Shown here piece after piece: positions 36,604 through 45,918 of a stretch of 64,000 nt of DNA; positions within the stretch are counted from its first letter, which is position 1; every line of letters begins with the position of its first letter. The position numbers and the translations under genes were made by a program. The notes beneath the pieces were generated by a model. The model was given only the letters and a program-made list of their open reading frames with translations. It was not told the DNA's origin and searched no databases. The stretch is from Candidatus Methylacidiphilales bacterium (GTDB lineage Bacteria; Verrucomicrobiota; Verrucomicrobiia; Methylacidiphilales; CAZTYG01): contig JANRJG010000042.1 of the NCBI GenBank assembly GCA_033875315.1, positions 24,654 to 88,653 on the forward strand, read 5' to 3'.

Positions 36604-37311
36604 TTACTCGGGGGCTTCGAGTTCTTTCACCACTTGGGCGACAAACATGGTCAGCTTGGCCCGCACCTCGGGCAATGGAGCCAGGAAATCCTTGAAGGCT
36701 TTGATCCGGTCCTGGTTGAAAGCAAGATGGGCGATGAGCTTCAACGGCGAGGTGCGCCCGGTGTGCATGTTGTAGCCCTGGGAAAGCACATCGTTGGGGA
36801 TGTCCTCGGTGGCCAGATCGCTGACGGCGCGGATGCTGAGAAAATCCAGACAGTAGGGCAGCACGGCCCGGGCGACCGCATCGGTTTCCATGTCGACGAT
36901 CTGGCAGTTGAACTCTCGACCGATGGCCTGCTTCTGCTCCGCGGTCGAAACCACCGTGGGCGATGGGTAAACCTTGGCGATGTCGAATCCGGGCAGGAGT
37001 CGGAGGTAATTGATCAGGGCCTCCGAGCTGTAATCCTGGACGATGATGATTTGACCGCGTGCCATTTGCGGGGACAACGCCCCGGCGAATCCGGCCAGGA
37101 TCACCTGGCTGACCTCGAAATGCTTCAAGACCGATTCGGTTCCCCGGGCCGAAAGTTCGGGCCCCATCCCGATCACGGCCAAAACGACCGAGGCCCGGCC
37201 CAGCTTTCCCTCGTGGACCGTGATGTGGTCAACCACGCGTGTACTGCGATGACTCAACGCACCGAGGAAATCCTTGGCTTCGTATTCGGTGGGAAAAAGG
37301 ACGGCGATCAT
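36604..37311 (-). CDS. hpnG: Hopanoid-associated nucleosidase HpnG
   Basis: A 235-residue nucleoside phosphorylase/nucleosidase-fold protein. Visible motifs are VLAVIGMGPE, VILAGFAGALSPQMARGQII and CQIVDMETDAVARAV, which match MTA/SAH nucleosidase-like enzymes. Placed 7 nt downstream of squalene-hopene cyclase, it fits HpnG, which releases adenine from adenosylhopane on the way to bacteriohopanetetrol. The assignment rests on fold plus context; a general nucleosidase is possible. HpnH is not in the window. Confidence 0.78.
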   Translation of the reverse strand: MIAVLFPTEYEAKDFLGALSHRSTRVVDHITVHEGKLGRASVVLAVIGMGPELSARGTESVLKHFEVSQVILAGFAGALSPQMARGQIIIVQDYSSEALINYLRLLPGFDIAKVYPSPTVVSTAEQKQAIGREFNCQIVDMETDAVARAVLPYCLDFLSIRAVSDLATEDIPNDVLSQGYNMHTGRTSPLKLIAHLAFNQDRIKAFKDFLAPLPEVRAKLTMFVAQVVKELEAPE

Positions 37312-37318
37312 GGCAAGT

Positions 37319-39325
37319 TCAGGAGACCGGGGAAATGGCGCCGCGCGCCCGGAGGAGTTGGCGGAATTCCGACAAGGCGATCATGGGCCAGTTGGTCCGG
37401 TAGAGGTCGTATTTTAGGTAGAAGACGCAGGGAAATCCGGTCCCGGTGATGTAGTCCTCGCGCCAACTGCCGTCCTCGCTTTGGGTGGCGGAAAGGTATT
37501 GCACGGCGCGGACCACGCTGGCACGGGCCGGTTCCTGAAAGACCAGCATCCCCATCAAGGCCCATGCCGTCTGCGAGGGCGTGCTCGGCCCCTGACCCTT
37601 GAGACGCGCATCGTCGTAAGACGCGCACGTTTCACCCCATCCGCCATCGGGGTTCTGACAGGACTCCAGCCAGTCGCGAGCGCGCACGATCCAGTCCTGG
37701 TTCATGTCCTCGCCGATGTAATACAATCCGCGCAGGGCCTGCCAGGTGCCGTAGACATAATTGACCCCCCAACGACCCCACCACGAACCATCCTCCTCCT
37801 GGGTTTGACGGAGGTAGCGGATGGCCTTCTGCAGGAACTTTTCCTTTTTGTTGAAGCCGTATCTGCCAAAACACTCGAGCACGCGGGCGGTGATGTCACT
37901 GCACGGCGGATCGAGGATGGCCTTGTGGTCGGCGAAGGGCACATGGTCGAGCCACTTCTTGGTCACGTCCTTGTCGAAAGCCGCGTAACCACCGTTTTTG
38001 CACTGGAAACTGGCGGCCCAGGGCAGGGCCCGCTGGATGGCCTCCAGTTTCGCCTTCTCGTCGGTGGCCTCGATCATCCGCAGGGCCAGGAGGATCTTCA
38101 CCGTGTCGTCGACGTCGGGGTAATACTTGTTGTTGTATTCAAAAGCCCAGCCGCTGGGCTCGCCCTTGTAGCGGTTCTTGACCGCCCAATCACCCTTGAA
38201 CCGCACTTCGTTGCGCACCAAGTAATCGGCGGCTTTGACCAGTTGGGGGTCGTTTTTCGGGACCCCGGAACTGGCCAGGGCCACGCTGGTGATGGCGGTG
38301 TCCCAGATCGGGGAAAAGCAGGGCTGGAACCGGTAATCGTCTTTTTCTTTGTCGAAGACTTCGAAGTCGTAGAAGTGTTTCTCGTTCTTTTTGACCAGCG
38401 GGTGATCGTCGGGGTAGCCTAGACAACGCAGGGCAATGAGGGTGTTGAGGATGCTGGGGAAGATCGCGCCGATCCCATCGGAACCCTCGCCGCAACGCGC
38501 CACCATCCAATCCTCGGCCTTTTTCAGGGCGCAGGCCCGGAAAGGCTTCCAGGGAATGGCTTCGACCATCTTGAGGATGCGGTCGACGAGAAGGAAAAGG
38601 TTGCGGAGCGTGAACCACTTCTTGTCCCGGGGGAGCGAAAAGTCCTGGCCCTCCGTTCCATAGGGGTAGAGTTCATGGAGTTGTTTCTCCGGAGGGAGGA
38701 GCTTGGTCGGACGGAAGTGGTTGATGACGGCCAGCGGCACGAACATGTTCCGCGTCCACGACGACAATTCGTAAATATTGAAGAAAAACCAATTGGGCAG
38801 GAGCATGGCCTCGGCTGGAATGGTGGGCAGATACTTCCAGGGAAACTGGCCAATGAGGGCCAGGTAAAGCTTCCCGTAGGTGTTCATCTTGGGAATTCCC
38901 CCCAGTCGCAGGATGGTGGCGTGGGCCTTCTTCATCACCGCATCGTCCGGGCTGAAGCCGGCCATCTTGAGGGCGAAGTAACACTTCACCGAGGCGTTGA
39001 TTTCACTCGGTCCGCCATGATAGGTGGTCCACCCCCCGTCGGGCAACTGGCGGTCGAGGATGTGCTTCACGATCCGGGCCTGGCGTTCCATGTTGATTTC
39101 CCCGCGCCAATACTCCAGCAGCAGGACGTCGCAGACCAGGGTGGTGTCCACGATGAGTTCGCCGATCCAGTGTCCGTCCTCCTTCTGCAGGCTTCGCAGG
39201 TAGGTCTGGGTGCGGGCGATGGCCTGGTCGACCTTGGCCGCCAGGGACGGTTCAACTTGCAACTTGAGGTGGTGCTGGCCCAGGGTGAACGTGCTCACCG
39301 AGGACTGGGTATCACTGCTGGACAT
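37319..39325 (-). CDS. shc: Squalene-hopene cyclase
   Basis: A 668-residue cyclase that folds squalene into hopene on the inner membrane. The catalytic acid motif DVDDT is at 404-408. Several QW repeats are visible, such as QKEDGHWIGELI, QEEDGSWWGRWGV, QNPDGGWGET and QSEDGSWRED, plus LPDGGWTTYHGGPSEINASV. The ATG at 39325 (MSSSDTQ) is preferred; a longer reading to 39361 lacks support. It is transcribed with hpnG. With dxs and ispF, it shows the cell makes hopanoids from MEP-derived units. Confidence 0.96.
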   Translation of the reverse strand: MSSSDTQSSVSTFTLGQHHLKLQVEPSLAAKVDQAIARTQTYLRSLQKEDGHWIGELIVDTTLVCDVLLLEYWRGEINMERQARIVKHILDRQLPDGGWTTYHGGPSEINASVKCYFALKMAGFSPDDAVMKKAHATILRLGGIPKMNTYGKLYLALIGQFPWKYLPTIPAEAMLLPNWFFFNIYELSSWTRNMFVPLAVINHFRPTKLLPPEKQLHELYPYGTEGQDFSLPRDKKWFTLRNLFLLVDRILKMVEAIPWKPFRACALKKAEDWMVARCGEGSDGIGAIFPSILNTLIALRCLGYPDDHPLVKKNEKHFYDFEVFDKEKDDYRFQPCFSPIWDTAITSVALASSGVPKNDPQLVKAADYLVRNEVRFKGDWAVKNRYKGEPSGWAFEYNNKYYPDVDDTVKILLALRMIEATDEKAKLEAIQRALPWAASFQCKNGGYAAFDKDVTKKWLDHVPFADHKAILDPPCSDITARVLECFGRYGFNKKEKFLQKAIRYLRQTQEEDGSWWGRWGVNYVYGTWQALRGLYYIGEDMNQDWIVRARDWLESCQNPDGGWGETCASYDDARLKGQGPSTPSQTAWALMGMLVFQEPARASVVRAVQYLSATQSEDGSWREDYITGTGFPCVFYLKYDLYRTNWPMIALSEFRQLLRARGAISPVS

Positions 39326-39382
39326 GGGGCGAAACACTATCCAAGCCAGTCCGTCCGTCAATGGCGCAACCCGGGCGGGCCC

Positions 39383-41437
39383 TCAACCCCGGGCTTTGCT
39401 TTTGCGCCGGCCGCCCCGCGCGTAGGTCACCGCGGCCCCCGGTTTGCCCGGCGAGGTCACCGTGGCCGGCAGGCCCAGGGTCTTCTTCAGGTCGAGGATC
39501 TGGTCGCGCAGCAAAGCCGCCTTCTCGAACTCCAGCTTCGAGGAGGCTCCCACCATTTCGTCCTCCAGCTCTTTCAGGACCGCCACCGCGTCCTGGTCCC
39601 CCGCTCCTTTCCGGACCACGGCCTCTTCCACTGCCCGGCCCTTGAGCACGGTCTGGAGGCTTTCCTGGATGCCCCGGCGGACGGACTGCGGGGTGATGTG
39701 GTGTTCCCGGTTGAAGGCAATCTGCCGCGTCCGGCGGTATTCCGTCACCTCCAGGAGCCGCTTGATCGAACGGGTGAGGATATCGGCGAAGAGCACCACA
39801 TGTCCGTTGATATGTCGCGCGGCCCGGCCCGCCGTCTGGATCAGCGAGGTCTCGGAACGCAGGTAACCTTCCTTGTCCGCATCGAGTATGCAGACCAGGG
39901 AAACCTCCGGCAGGTCGAGTCCCTCCCGCAGCAGGTTGATTCCGACCAGGATGTCGAATTCACCCGCCCGGAGATTGCGCAGGATCTCCACCCGTTCGAT
40001 GGCGTCCACCTCGGAATGCAGATACTGGACCTTCAATCCGGCCTCGCGCAGATAATCGGTCAAATCTTCCGCTGTCCGCTTGGTCAGCGTGGTCACCAGG
40101 ACGCGTTCGCCCCGGGCGATGCGCTCGCGGGCCAGGCCGATGGTTTCGTCGATCTGACCCTTGAGGGGTTTGACTGTGATCAGTGGATCGATCAACCCGG
40201 TCGGACGGATCACCTGCTCGACCGTCGGTCCGCCCGCTGCCTTGAGTTCATAGGGTCCCGGGGTGGCGGAAACATAAACGGTCTGCTTCATCAGTGCTTC
40301 GAACTCGGGAAAATTCAACGGACGGTTGTCCAAAGCCGAGGGCAGGCGGAACCCGTGCTCCACCAGCACGGTCTTGCGCGCCCGGTCCCCCGCATACATG
40401 CCGCCGATTTGCGGCACGGTGGCATGCGACTCATCGATGATGAGGAGCGTATCCTCGGGAAAAAAGTCGATCAGGGTGTAAGGCCGTGCCCCCGGCGGCC
40501 GCCCGCTGAGGTGGCGTGAATAATTTTCGATCCCGGGACAGAAACCCATTTCCTGCATCAGGTCGATGTCGTAGGCCGTGCGCATCTTGATCCGCTGGGC
40601 CTCCAGCAAACGCCCCTCCTTCTCGAAGAGCCGGATGCGTTCTTCCAACTCGGTCTGGATGTCGTTGATCGCGCGGCGCATCTTGTCCGCGGGGGTGATG
40701 AAGTGCTTGGCCGGAAAAACCGTCACTTCCCGCAATGATTCCAAGGTGTCACCGGTCAGGATGTCGAAACGCGTGATCCGGTCGATCTCATCGCCAAAAA
40801 ACTCGATGCGCAGGGCGTCTTCGGTGTAGGCCGGGCACAGCTCGACGACATCACCCCGGACCCGGAACTGGCCACGCTCGAGCGTGACCGGGTTGCGCTC
40901 ATAGAGGATTTCGACCAAACGGGCCAGGAATGCGTCCCGCCCGGCCTGCTGGCCGACCGCAAGGGGCATGACCATGCCCTTGTAGTCCTCCGGCGAACCG
41001 AGGCCGTAGATGCAGCTGACACTGGCCACCACGATGGTGTCGCGGCGCGTCAGCAGCGAACTGGTCGCGGACAAACGCAAACGCTCGATCTCCTCGTTGA
41101 TACTGGAATCCTTCTCGATGTAGGTGTCGGTCCTGGGGATGTAGGCCTCGGGCTGGTAGTAGTCGAAGTAGCTGACGAAATATTCAACGGCGTTTTCGGG
41201 GAAGAAGGATTTGAATTCGCTGTAGAGCTGGGCGGCGAGTGTTTTGTTGTGGGAAATGATCAGGGTCGGGCGCTGGAGTTGCTGGATGACATTGGCCATG
41301 GTGAAGGTCTTGCCCGAGCCGGTGACGCCGACGAGCACACTGTGCTTCTCCCCGGCCCGGATGTTGCGGACCAATCCCTCGATGGCCCGGGGTTGGTCAC
41401 CCATCGGGGCGTAGGAGGATTGCAGTCGGAAGTCCAT
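39383..41437 (-). CDS. uvrB: Excinuclease ABC subunit B
   Basis: A 684-residue UvrB, the DNA damage-verifying helicase of nucleotide excision repair. Walker A is [15 protein letters not shown], the beta-hairpin has [20 protein letters not shown], the Walker B-like box is [16 protein letters not shown], and helicase motif VI is [15 protein letters not shown]. The C-terminal UVR motif ([18 protein letters not shown]) binds UvrC. The family's normal length. uvrA and uvrC are not here. Starts at ATG 41437. Confidence 0.97.
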   Translation of the reverse strand: MDFRLQSSYAPMGDQPRAIEGLVRNIRAGEKHSVLVGVTGSGKTFTMANVIQQLQRPTLIISHNKTLAAQLYSEFKSFFPENAVEYFVSYFDYYQPEAYIPRTDTYIEKDSSINEEIERLRLSATSSLLTRRDTIVVASVSCIYGLGSPEDYKGMVMPLAVGQQAGRDAFLARLVEILYERNPVTLERGQFRVRGDVVELCPAYTEDALRIEFFGDEIDRITRFDILTGDTLESLREVTVFPAKHFITPADKMRRAINDIQTELEERIRLFEKEGRLLEAQRIKMRTAYDIDLMQEMGFCPGIENYSRHLSGRPPGARPYTLIDFFPEDTLLIIDESHATVPQIGGMYAGDRARKTVLVEHGFRLPSALDNRPLNFPEFEALMKQTVYVSATPGPYELKAAGGPTVEQVIRPTGLIDPLITVKPLKGQIDETIGLARERIARGERVLVTTLTKRTAEDLTDYLREAGLKVQYLHSEVDAIERVEILRNLRAGEFDILVGINLLREGLDLPEVSLVCILDADKEGYLRSETSLIQTAGRAARHINGHVVLFADILTRSIKRLLEVTEYRRTRQIAFNREHHITPQSVRRGIQESLQTVLKGRAVEEAVVRKGAGDQDAVAVLKELEDEMVGASSKLEFEKAALLRDQILDLKKTLGLPATVTSPGKPGAAVTYARGGRRKSKARG

Positions 41438-41533
41438 ATGCGGAAGAACAAGGTAAACGATCCCGGACGGACAACAAGGTCGCTGGCGGGATTCCGGCTT
41501 TAGCCCGGTCCCAAGGCAGATCCCCGGAACGGG

Positions 41534-42337
41534 CTATTCGTCCTCTGCGCCGGCGGTTGTGTCACGCCATCCGCAAAGGCCTCGTTTGGTCGTTTCGGCA
41601 AACTGCACCAACAGGTCGATGTCGGCGTGTTGCAGGTCGGCATCGACGCGGATCGCTTCGAGCGCCTGGGTCCGGTTCAGGGGGGAATGGCAAAGCAACT
41701 CCACCGCACGAAGGATGCGGCGACGGCGGGCATCGTCAAAACCGTTGCGGCGGAGTCCAACCTTGTTCAAACCCGAAAGCGTGTTGGTGTGGGTGGCCAT
41801 GCAATAGGGCGGGACGTCCCTTCCCAGTCGGGTCAGACCCCGGATCATGGCATAGGCCCCGATGCGGGTGAACTGGTGCACCACCGCGGCCCCACCGACA
41901 AAGGCCCGGGCCCCGACCTCGACGTAACCGGCAAGCAGGACGTTGTTGACCAAAATAACGTGGTCCTCCAAGCGGCAATTGTGGGCCACGTGAGAACCCG
42001 CCATGAGGTAGCAGTTTCTGCCGATCCACGTGCGCGTGCCTTCCTGGGTCCCGCGATGGACGGTCACGTACTCGCGGATGACGGTGTCGTCCCCGATCTC
42101 GGTGGCACTGGCCGCCCCCCGGTAGGCCAGATCCTGGGGATCACCCCCGATGAGTGCTCCCACCCCCACCTTGACCCGTGACCCAAGGACGGTCTTTCCG
42201 GTCAGGAAAGCGCGGGGGCCGATTGAACAACCAGGCCCGAGGACCACCCCCGCCCCGATGATGGCGTCGGGGCCGACGACACATCCGTCCCCCAGAATGG
42301 CTTGTGGGTCCACCATGGCACGGGGATGAATGTCCAT
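41534..42337 (-). CDS. lpxA: UDP-N-acetylglucosamine acyltransferase
   Basis: LpxA adds the first acyl chain (from acyl-ACP) in lipid A synthesis. The 267-residue protein has left-handed beta-helix hexapeptide repeats from residue 1 to about 190, and the catalytic His119 in MAGSHVAHNC. RGLTRLGRDVPPYCMATHTN and GLNKVGLRRNGF are family marks, followed by a helical C-terminal domain. It is not next to lpxD, fabZ or lpxB, the usual partners. Upstream 199 nt on the same strand have no convincing gene. Confidence 0.93.
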   Translation of the reverse strand: MDIHPRAMVDPQAILGDGCVVGPDAIIGAGVVLGPGCSIGPRAFLTGKTVLGSRVKVGVGALIGGDPQDLAYRGAASATEIGDDTVIREYVTVHRGTQEGTRTWIGRNCYLMAGSHVAHNCRLEDHVILVNNVLLAGYVEVGARAFVGGAAVVHQFTRIGAYAMIRGLTRLGRDVPPYCMATHTNTLSGLNKVGLRRNGFDDARRRRILRAVELLCHSPLNRTQALEAIRVDADLQHADIDLLVQFAETTKRGLCGWRDTTAGAEDE

Positions 42338-42536
42338 AAACGCCTAATCGACACGGATTTCAAGCGGTCGGCAATCTGAAAATACCAGCGCCATCGGCCG
42401 TGAACTTGTGGTTAGAGCTAAGGTTCCCTGTTCAAGAATCATCCGCACATCGAACGCATCTCGAAGATGGGCCCGCGGATCAACCTTCCAGTTATTTACT
42501 AATTCGTAACAAAACCCCGTTCCCTTAGCATGGAAA

Positions 42537-42962
42537 ATGCTTTTCAACACACTCATGAAGCTTCCCATGTCGGTTTTCTTGGTCTTGGCGCTGACCTTTG
42601 CCACCTCTTCCATCTTGGAAGCCGGCAGCACGATCGTCGGATCCCCCTCACCGCAATCACCCGCGGTTTCCGAGGCTCTGGCCGAGTGCCAGGCCAAGTG
42701 CGACTGCTTGGGCAAGGACTTGGAAACGGCCAAGGCGGAGATTGCCCGGCTGACCGCACTGCTGGCCGAGAAAGACGCACGTATTCTTGCCTTGGAAGAG
42801 GAAAACACCCGGCTCAAACAGCCGCAGCCCCCCGCCCCCGCCGCAGAACCGGCAAAGCCTCCGTTTCCCGCCTGGCTACCCTGGCTCCTCATCGTCATCG
42901 CCGCCATCATCGGTTTCGTGATCGGACGGGGCTCCGCGGGCGGGACCGGCAGCACCAAGTAA
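42537..42962 (+). CDS. Small coiled-coil membrane protein, unknown function
   Basis: A 141-residue protein I do not recognise. An N-terminal signal or anchor segment (MSVFLVLALTFATSSILEAG) is followed by a coiled coil (about 45-85: LAECQAKCDCLGKDLETAKA onward, with KDARILALEEENTRLK), a Pro/Ala linker and a C-terminal membrane helix (LPWLLIVIAAIIGFVIGRGS). Three Cys in QAKCDCLG may form disulfides. It looks like an envelope spacer or tether. The ATG at 42537 is used; 42555 (MKLPMSV) is equally good. A CCCGGC/GCCGGG hairpin right after its stop separates it from convergent radC. Confidence 0.55.
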   Translation: MLFNTLMKLPMSVFLVLALTFATSSILEAGSTIVGSPSPQSPAVSEALAECQAKCDCLGKDLETAKAEIARLTALLAEKDARILALEEENTRLKQPQPPAPAAEPAKPPFPAWLPWLLIVIAAIIGFVIGRGSAGGTGSTK

Positions 42963-43014
42963 CCCGGCCTCTTCCAAGGCCACCCGCCGGGATACTCAAA
43001 GGTTCATCAAAGGT

Positions 43015-43704
43015 TCAAAGGTAGCCGGCTTCCTTGAAACTGTAATAGCCCGCACGCTGCGCGGTGGGTTTTCCCAGAATGATGTGGTCGACCAGATGGA
43101 CCTGCATCGTCCGGGCCGCTTCTTTCAGGCGGAGGGTGAAGTCCAAATCCGCATTGCTCGGTGAGGGATCTCCGCTGGGGTGGTTGTGCACCAGCACGAT
43201 GCCATAGGCCCGGTTCAGGATCGCCACTTCCAGGACATCCCGCGGGTGGGCCGTGGTTTCATTGACCGTGCCCCGGCTGATTTCTTTTTGTTCCTTGAGG
43301 TGCAACTTCGCGTTCAGGCACAACACCCGCAAGCTTTCGTAGTCCAATTGCCGCATCTCATCCCCGAGGCAGGCCTGGACCAGGGAGGGGCGGTCCATGG
43401 GAATTTCTGTGTGCAGCGATTTGGAAAAGCGCCCGGCCAGTTCGAAAGCCGCCTTGATGTGGGTGGCCTTGGCCGGGCCGATACCCTTGATCCGGGCCAG
43501 CTCCCGCACATCGGCCCGGGCCAGCCGGTCCAAGGTCTGGTACTGGACCAGCATTTGCTCGGCCAATTGCAGGACCGAGGTCCCTTTCAAACCGGTATTG
43601 AGCAGGATGGCCAGCAATTCCGCCGTCCGCAGGCTTTCAGCCCCCCGGTTCCACAACCGCTCGCGCGGCTTTTCTCCTTCGGGGAGTTCTCGGATCAGGC
43701 TCAC
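43015..43704 (-). CDS. radC: RadC/JAMM domain DNA-repair-like protein
   Basis: A 229-residue protein of the RadC family. An N-terminal helix-hairpin-helix part (LIRELPEGEKPRERLWNRGA, then RIKGIGPAKATHIKAA) and a JAMM metalloprotease-fold part with HNHPSGDPSPSNAD hold the Zn-binding His, His and Asp. Its function in DNA repair is disputed. GTG at 43704 is the likely start because it yields MSLIRELPEGEKP; TTG at 43716 is longer. In either case it overlaps the 3' end of hflX by about 70-80 nt. Confidence 0.88.
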   Translation of the reverse strand: MSLIRELPEGEKPRERLWNRGAESLRTAELLAILLNTGLKGTSVLQLAEQMLVQYQTLDRLARADVRELARIKGIGPAKATHIKAAFELAGRFSKSLHTEIPMDRPSLVQACLGDEMRQLDYESLRVLCLNAKLHLKEQKEISRGTVNETTAHPRDVLEVAILNRAYGIVLVHNHPSGDPSPSNADLDFTLRLKEAARTMQVHLVDHIILGKPTAQRAGYYSFKEAGYL

Positions 43705-44977
43705 GTTCAGCGACAATATAGGGTTTTACCTTGCCTTGCAACATCGGAGGGATGTGGGCGGTGAGGATGGCGTCATTGGCCTCATAGGTGACGGCGGTGA
43801 CCCGTCCGGTGCGGTAAAGTTCGGCGATGAGGGCGGATTCGGATTGGGGGATGCGCAGGCGCATTTCCATCCGCCAAGCCCGGAGCATCCCCTCCAGCTC
43901 CGCATGGAGTTGGTCGATCCCCTGCCCGGAGAGGGCGGAAACGGCCACCGCGTGCGGGTATTCCTGGATCGTCCGCTCGATGTTTCCGGACAACTCCAGG
44001 CGGTCAATCTTGTTGAACACCAGAAGGGTTTGCTTGGCATCGGCCCCGAGCTGCTTGAGCACCTGCTCCACCGCCTCCATTTGATCCTTGAACAGGGGAT
44101 AGCTGGAGTCGACGACATGGATCAACACATCGGCTTCCTGTACCTCCTCGAGGGTGGCGCGGAAAGAATCGACGAGATGGTGGGGCAGTTTCTGGAGAAA
44201 TCCGACGGTGTCGGTCAGGAGCACTTGTTGCTGGTTGGGAAGATAAAAGCTGCGCACCGTCGGATCCAGCGTAGCGAAGAGCTGGTCGGCGGCGTAGATG
44301 TCGGAATCCGTCAGGCGGTTGAGCAGGGTGGACTTACCGGCGTTGGTGTAACCCACCAGCGCGCAGATGGGCCAGTGGTTGCGGCGGCGTCCCTCACGCT
44401 GGATGGTGCGGTGCTTGCGCACTTCTTCCAGGTCCCGCTCCAGACGGGCCAGACGTTCCTGCACCCGGCGACGGTCAACTTCCAACTGGGTTTCGCCCGG
44501 TCCCCGGGTACCGATGCCACCGGACTGGCGGGAGAGGTGGGTCCACATCCGCGTCAGACGCGGGAGGAGGTATTGCAGCTGTGCCAGTTCGATTTGCAAC
44601 TTCCCCTCCCGCGTGCGGGCACGCTGGGCGAAGATGTCCAGAATCAGCTGTGTTCTGTCCAAAACTTTTTTAGTGAAAAGCTTCTCCAAGTTGCGCGCCT
44701 GGGCCGGACTGAGTTCGTCATCGAAGACAATCGACTGGATATTGTGGCGCTTGACCAGCTTGGCCGCCTCCTCGGCCTTGCCCTTGCCGATGTAAAACGG
44801 AGCGGTGGGCCGTTCCAGCCGTTGGACCACTTGGTCGACCACCACCCCCCCAGCGCTGCGCACCAATTCACCCAGTTCTTTCAGCGATTCGTCGATGCGG
44901 GAACGGGAATCCTCCGGTGTTTCCAACGCCACCAAAAGGGCGCGTTCCGGACCGTCCACAGGTTCAACTTCAATCAT
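43637..44977 (-). CDS. hflX: GTPase HflX
   Basis: A 446-residue ribosome-associated GTPase that splits stalled ribosomes. The N-terminal domain has YIGKGKAEEAAKLVKRHNIQ and DELSPAQARNLEK, a coiled coil follows, and then GIGTRGPGETQLEVDRRRV. The G domain has LVGYTNAGKSTLLNRL (G1), DTVGFLQKLPHHLVDSFRAT (G3) and NKID (G4). The ATG at 44977 overlaps the miaA stop codon (ATGA); a GTG 6 nt upstream is less likely. The last 20-plus codons overlap radC in another frame. miaA-hflX is a common gene pair. Confidence 0.93.
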   Translation of the reverse strand: MIEVEPVDGPERALLVALETPEDSRSRIDESLKELGELVRSAGGVVVDQVVQRLERPTAPFYIGKGKAEEAAKLVKRHNIQSIVFDDELSPAQARNLEKLFTKKVLDRTQLILDIFAQRARTREGKLQIELAQLQYLLPRLTRMWTHLSRQSGGIGTRGPGETQLEVDRRRVQERLARLERDLEEVRKHRTIQREGRRRNHWPICALVGYTNAGKSTLLNRLTDSDIYAADQLFATLDPTVRSFYLPNQQQVLLTDTVGFLQKLPHHLVDSFRATLEEVQEADVLIHVVDSSYPLFKDQMEAVEQVLKQLGADAKQTLLVFNKIDRLELSGNIERTIQEYPHAVAVSALSGQGIDQLHAELEGMLRAWRMEMRLRIPQSESALIAELYRTGRVTAVTYEANDAILTAHIPPMLQGKVKPYIVAEREPDPRTPRRRKAARAVVEPGG

Positions 44978-45882
44978 GGGCACGCAGGCGGAAGGTCGCG
45001 CACCAGAGTGCGGGCGATGCTTGGGGGATCAGAACGCTCATCAAGCTCAATACACTCCAAATTATTCTCCCTCCGTAACCATGTCAATTGTCTCCGCGCG
45101 TATTGGCGGGTGCGTGTGACGATCTGGTCACGGACGTCCTTCGAATCCCCCCCGTTGCGGCACCAAGCAGCCACTTCGGCATAGCCCAGGGCATGCGACG
45201 AGGAACTGCCCTCCCATCCCGGAATCTCCAACAGGCGCCGTACTTCATCGGGCCACCCCGCCTCCCACATGGCCCGCACACGCGCGGCAATGCGTTCGTG
45301 CAGACTTTCGGCGGAACGGAGCAACAGACAAGCCCTCCCCTCCGGAACCAGGGCCCGCACCGGATCGGCCTGCCAGGCACTCAAGGGCCGTCCGGTTTGG
45401 CGGAATACCGCCAATGCGCGCACGATTCGCCGCGGATTGGACAAATCCGCCCCGGCGGCCCAAACCGGGTCCACCCGGAGGATTTCCTCCCGCAAGGTTT
45501 CCAAATCGAGCGAATCCAATTCCGCCCGCACCCCGGGCTCGGTCGCCGGGGCCTCCGCCAGACCCCTCGTCAAGGCCCGGTAATACAAGCCGGTCCCTCC
45601 CACCCAGATTACTGGACGCTTTTCTCTTGATAGGAATTCCGCAGCGTGGCGCAGGTGTTCGGCCACGCTGTAGTCATCGCAGGGACCGGCCAGGTCGAAG
45701 AGGGTGTGCGGTACGTCCGCCCGTTCCCCGAGAGTCGGCTTGGCCGTGCCGATGTCCAATCCACCATACACCTGGAAGGCATCCAAATTGGCCACAACGC
45801 CACCGGTCTGTCGCGCCAACTCACGGGCCACCGCGCTCTTGCCGGAGGCCGTGGGGCCGAGGATGAACCAGTGGCGGGTCAT
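44974..45882 (-). CDS. miaA: tRNA dimethylallyltransferase
   Basis: MiaA adds a dimethylallyl group to A37 of tRNAs that read UNN codons. The 302-residue protein shows the P-loop GPTASGKSA (9-17), DAFQVYGGLDIGTAKP (usually DSMQIY), VIWVGGTGLYYRALTRGL, and the catalytic/tRNA-binding ARRQLTWLRRENNLECIELD, slightly altered from the family RRQLTWFR. It ends at the hflX start. The substrate prenyl group derives from the MEP pathway genes in this window. Confidence 0.93.
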   Translation of the reverse strand: MTRHWFILGPTASGKSAVARELARQTGGVVANLDAFQVYGGLDIGTAKPTLGERADVPHTLFDLAGPCDDYSVAEHLRHAAEFLSREKRPVIWVGGTGLYYRALTRGLAEAPATEPGVRAELDSLDLETLREEILRVDPVWAAGADLSNPRRIVRALAVFRQTGRPLSAWQADPVRALVPEGRACLLLRSAESLHERIAARVRAMWEAGWPDEVRRLLEIPGWEGSSSSHALGYAEVAAWCRNGGDSKDVRDQIVTRTRQYARRQLTWLRRENNLECIELDERSDPPSIARTLVRDLPPACP

Positions 45883-45918
45883 GTCGCCTGTTTCACTCCG
45901 TAGCTACGCATCCGCGCA

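Noticed and set aside
42344..42556. A 70-codon minus-strand reading ending 6 nt before lpxA
   Set aside because: Position is attractive but the codons have a low GC at third positions unlike neighbouring genes, no ribosome-binding site is seen, and the N-terminal part runs antisense to the small membrane gene. Kept as a possible gene remnant only.
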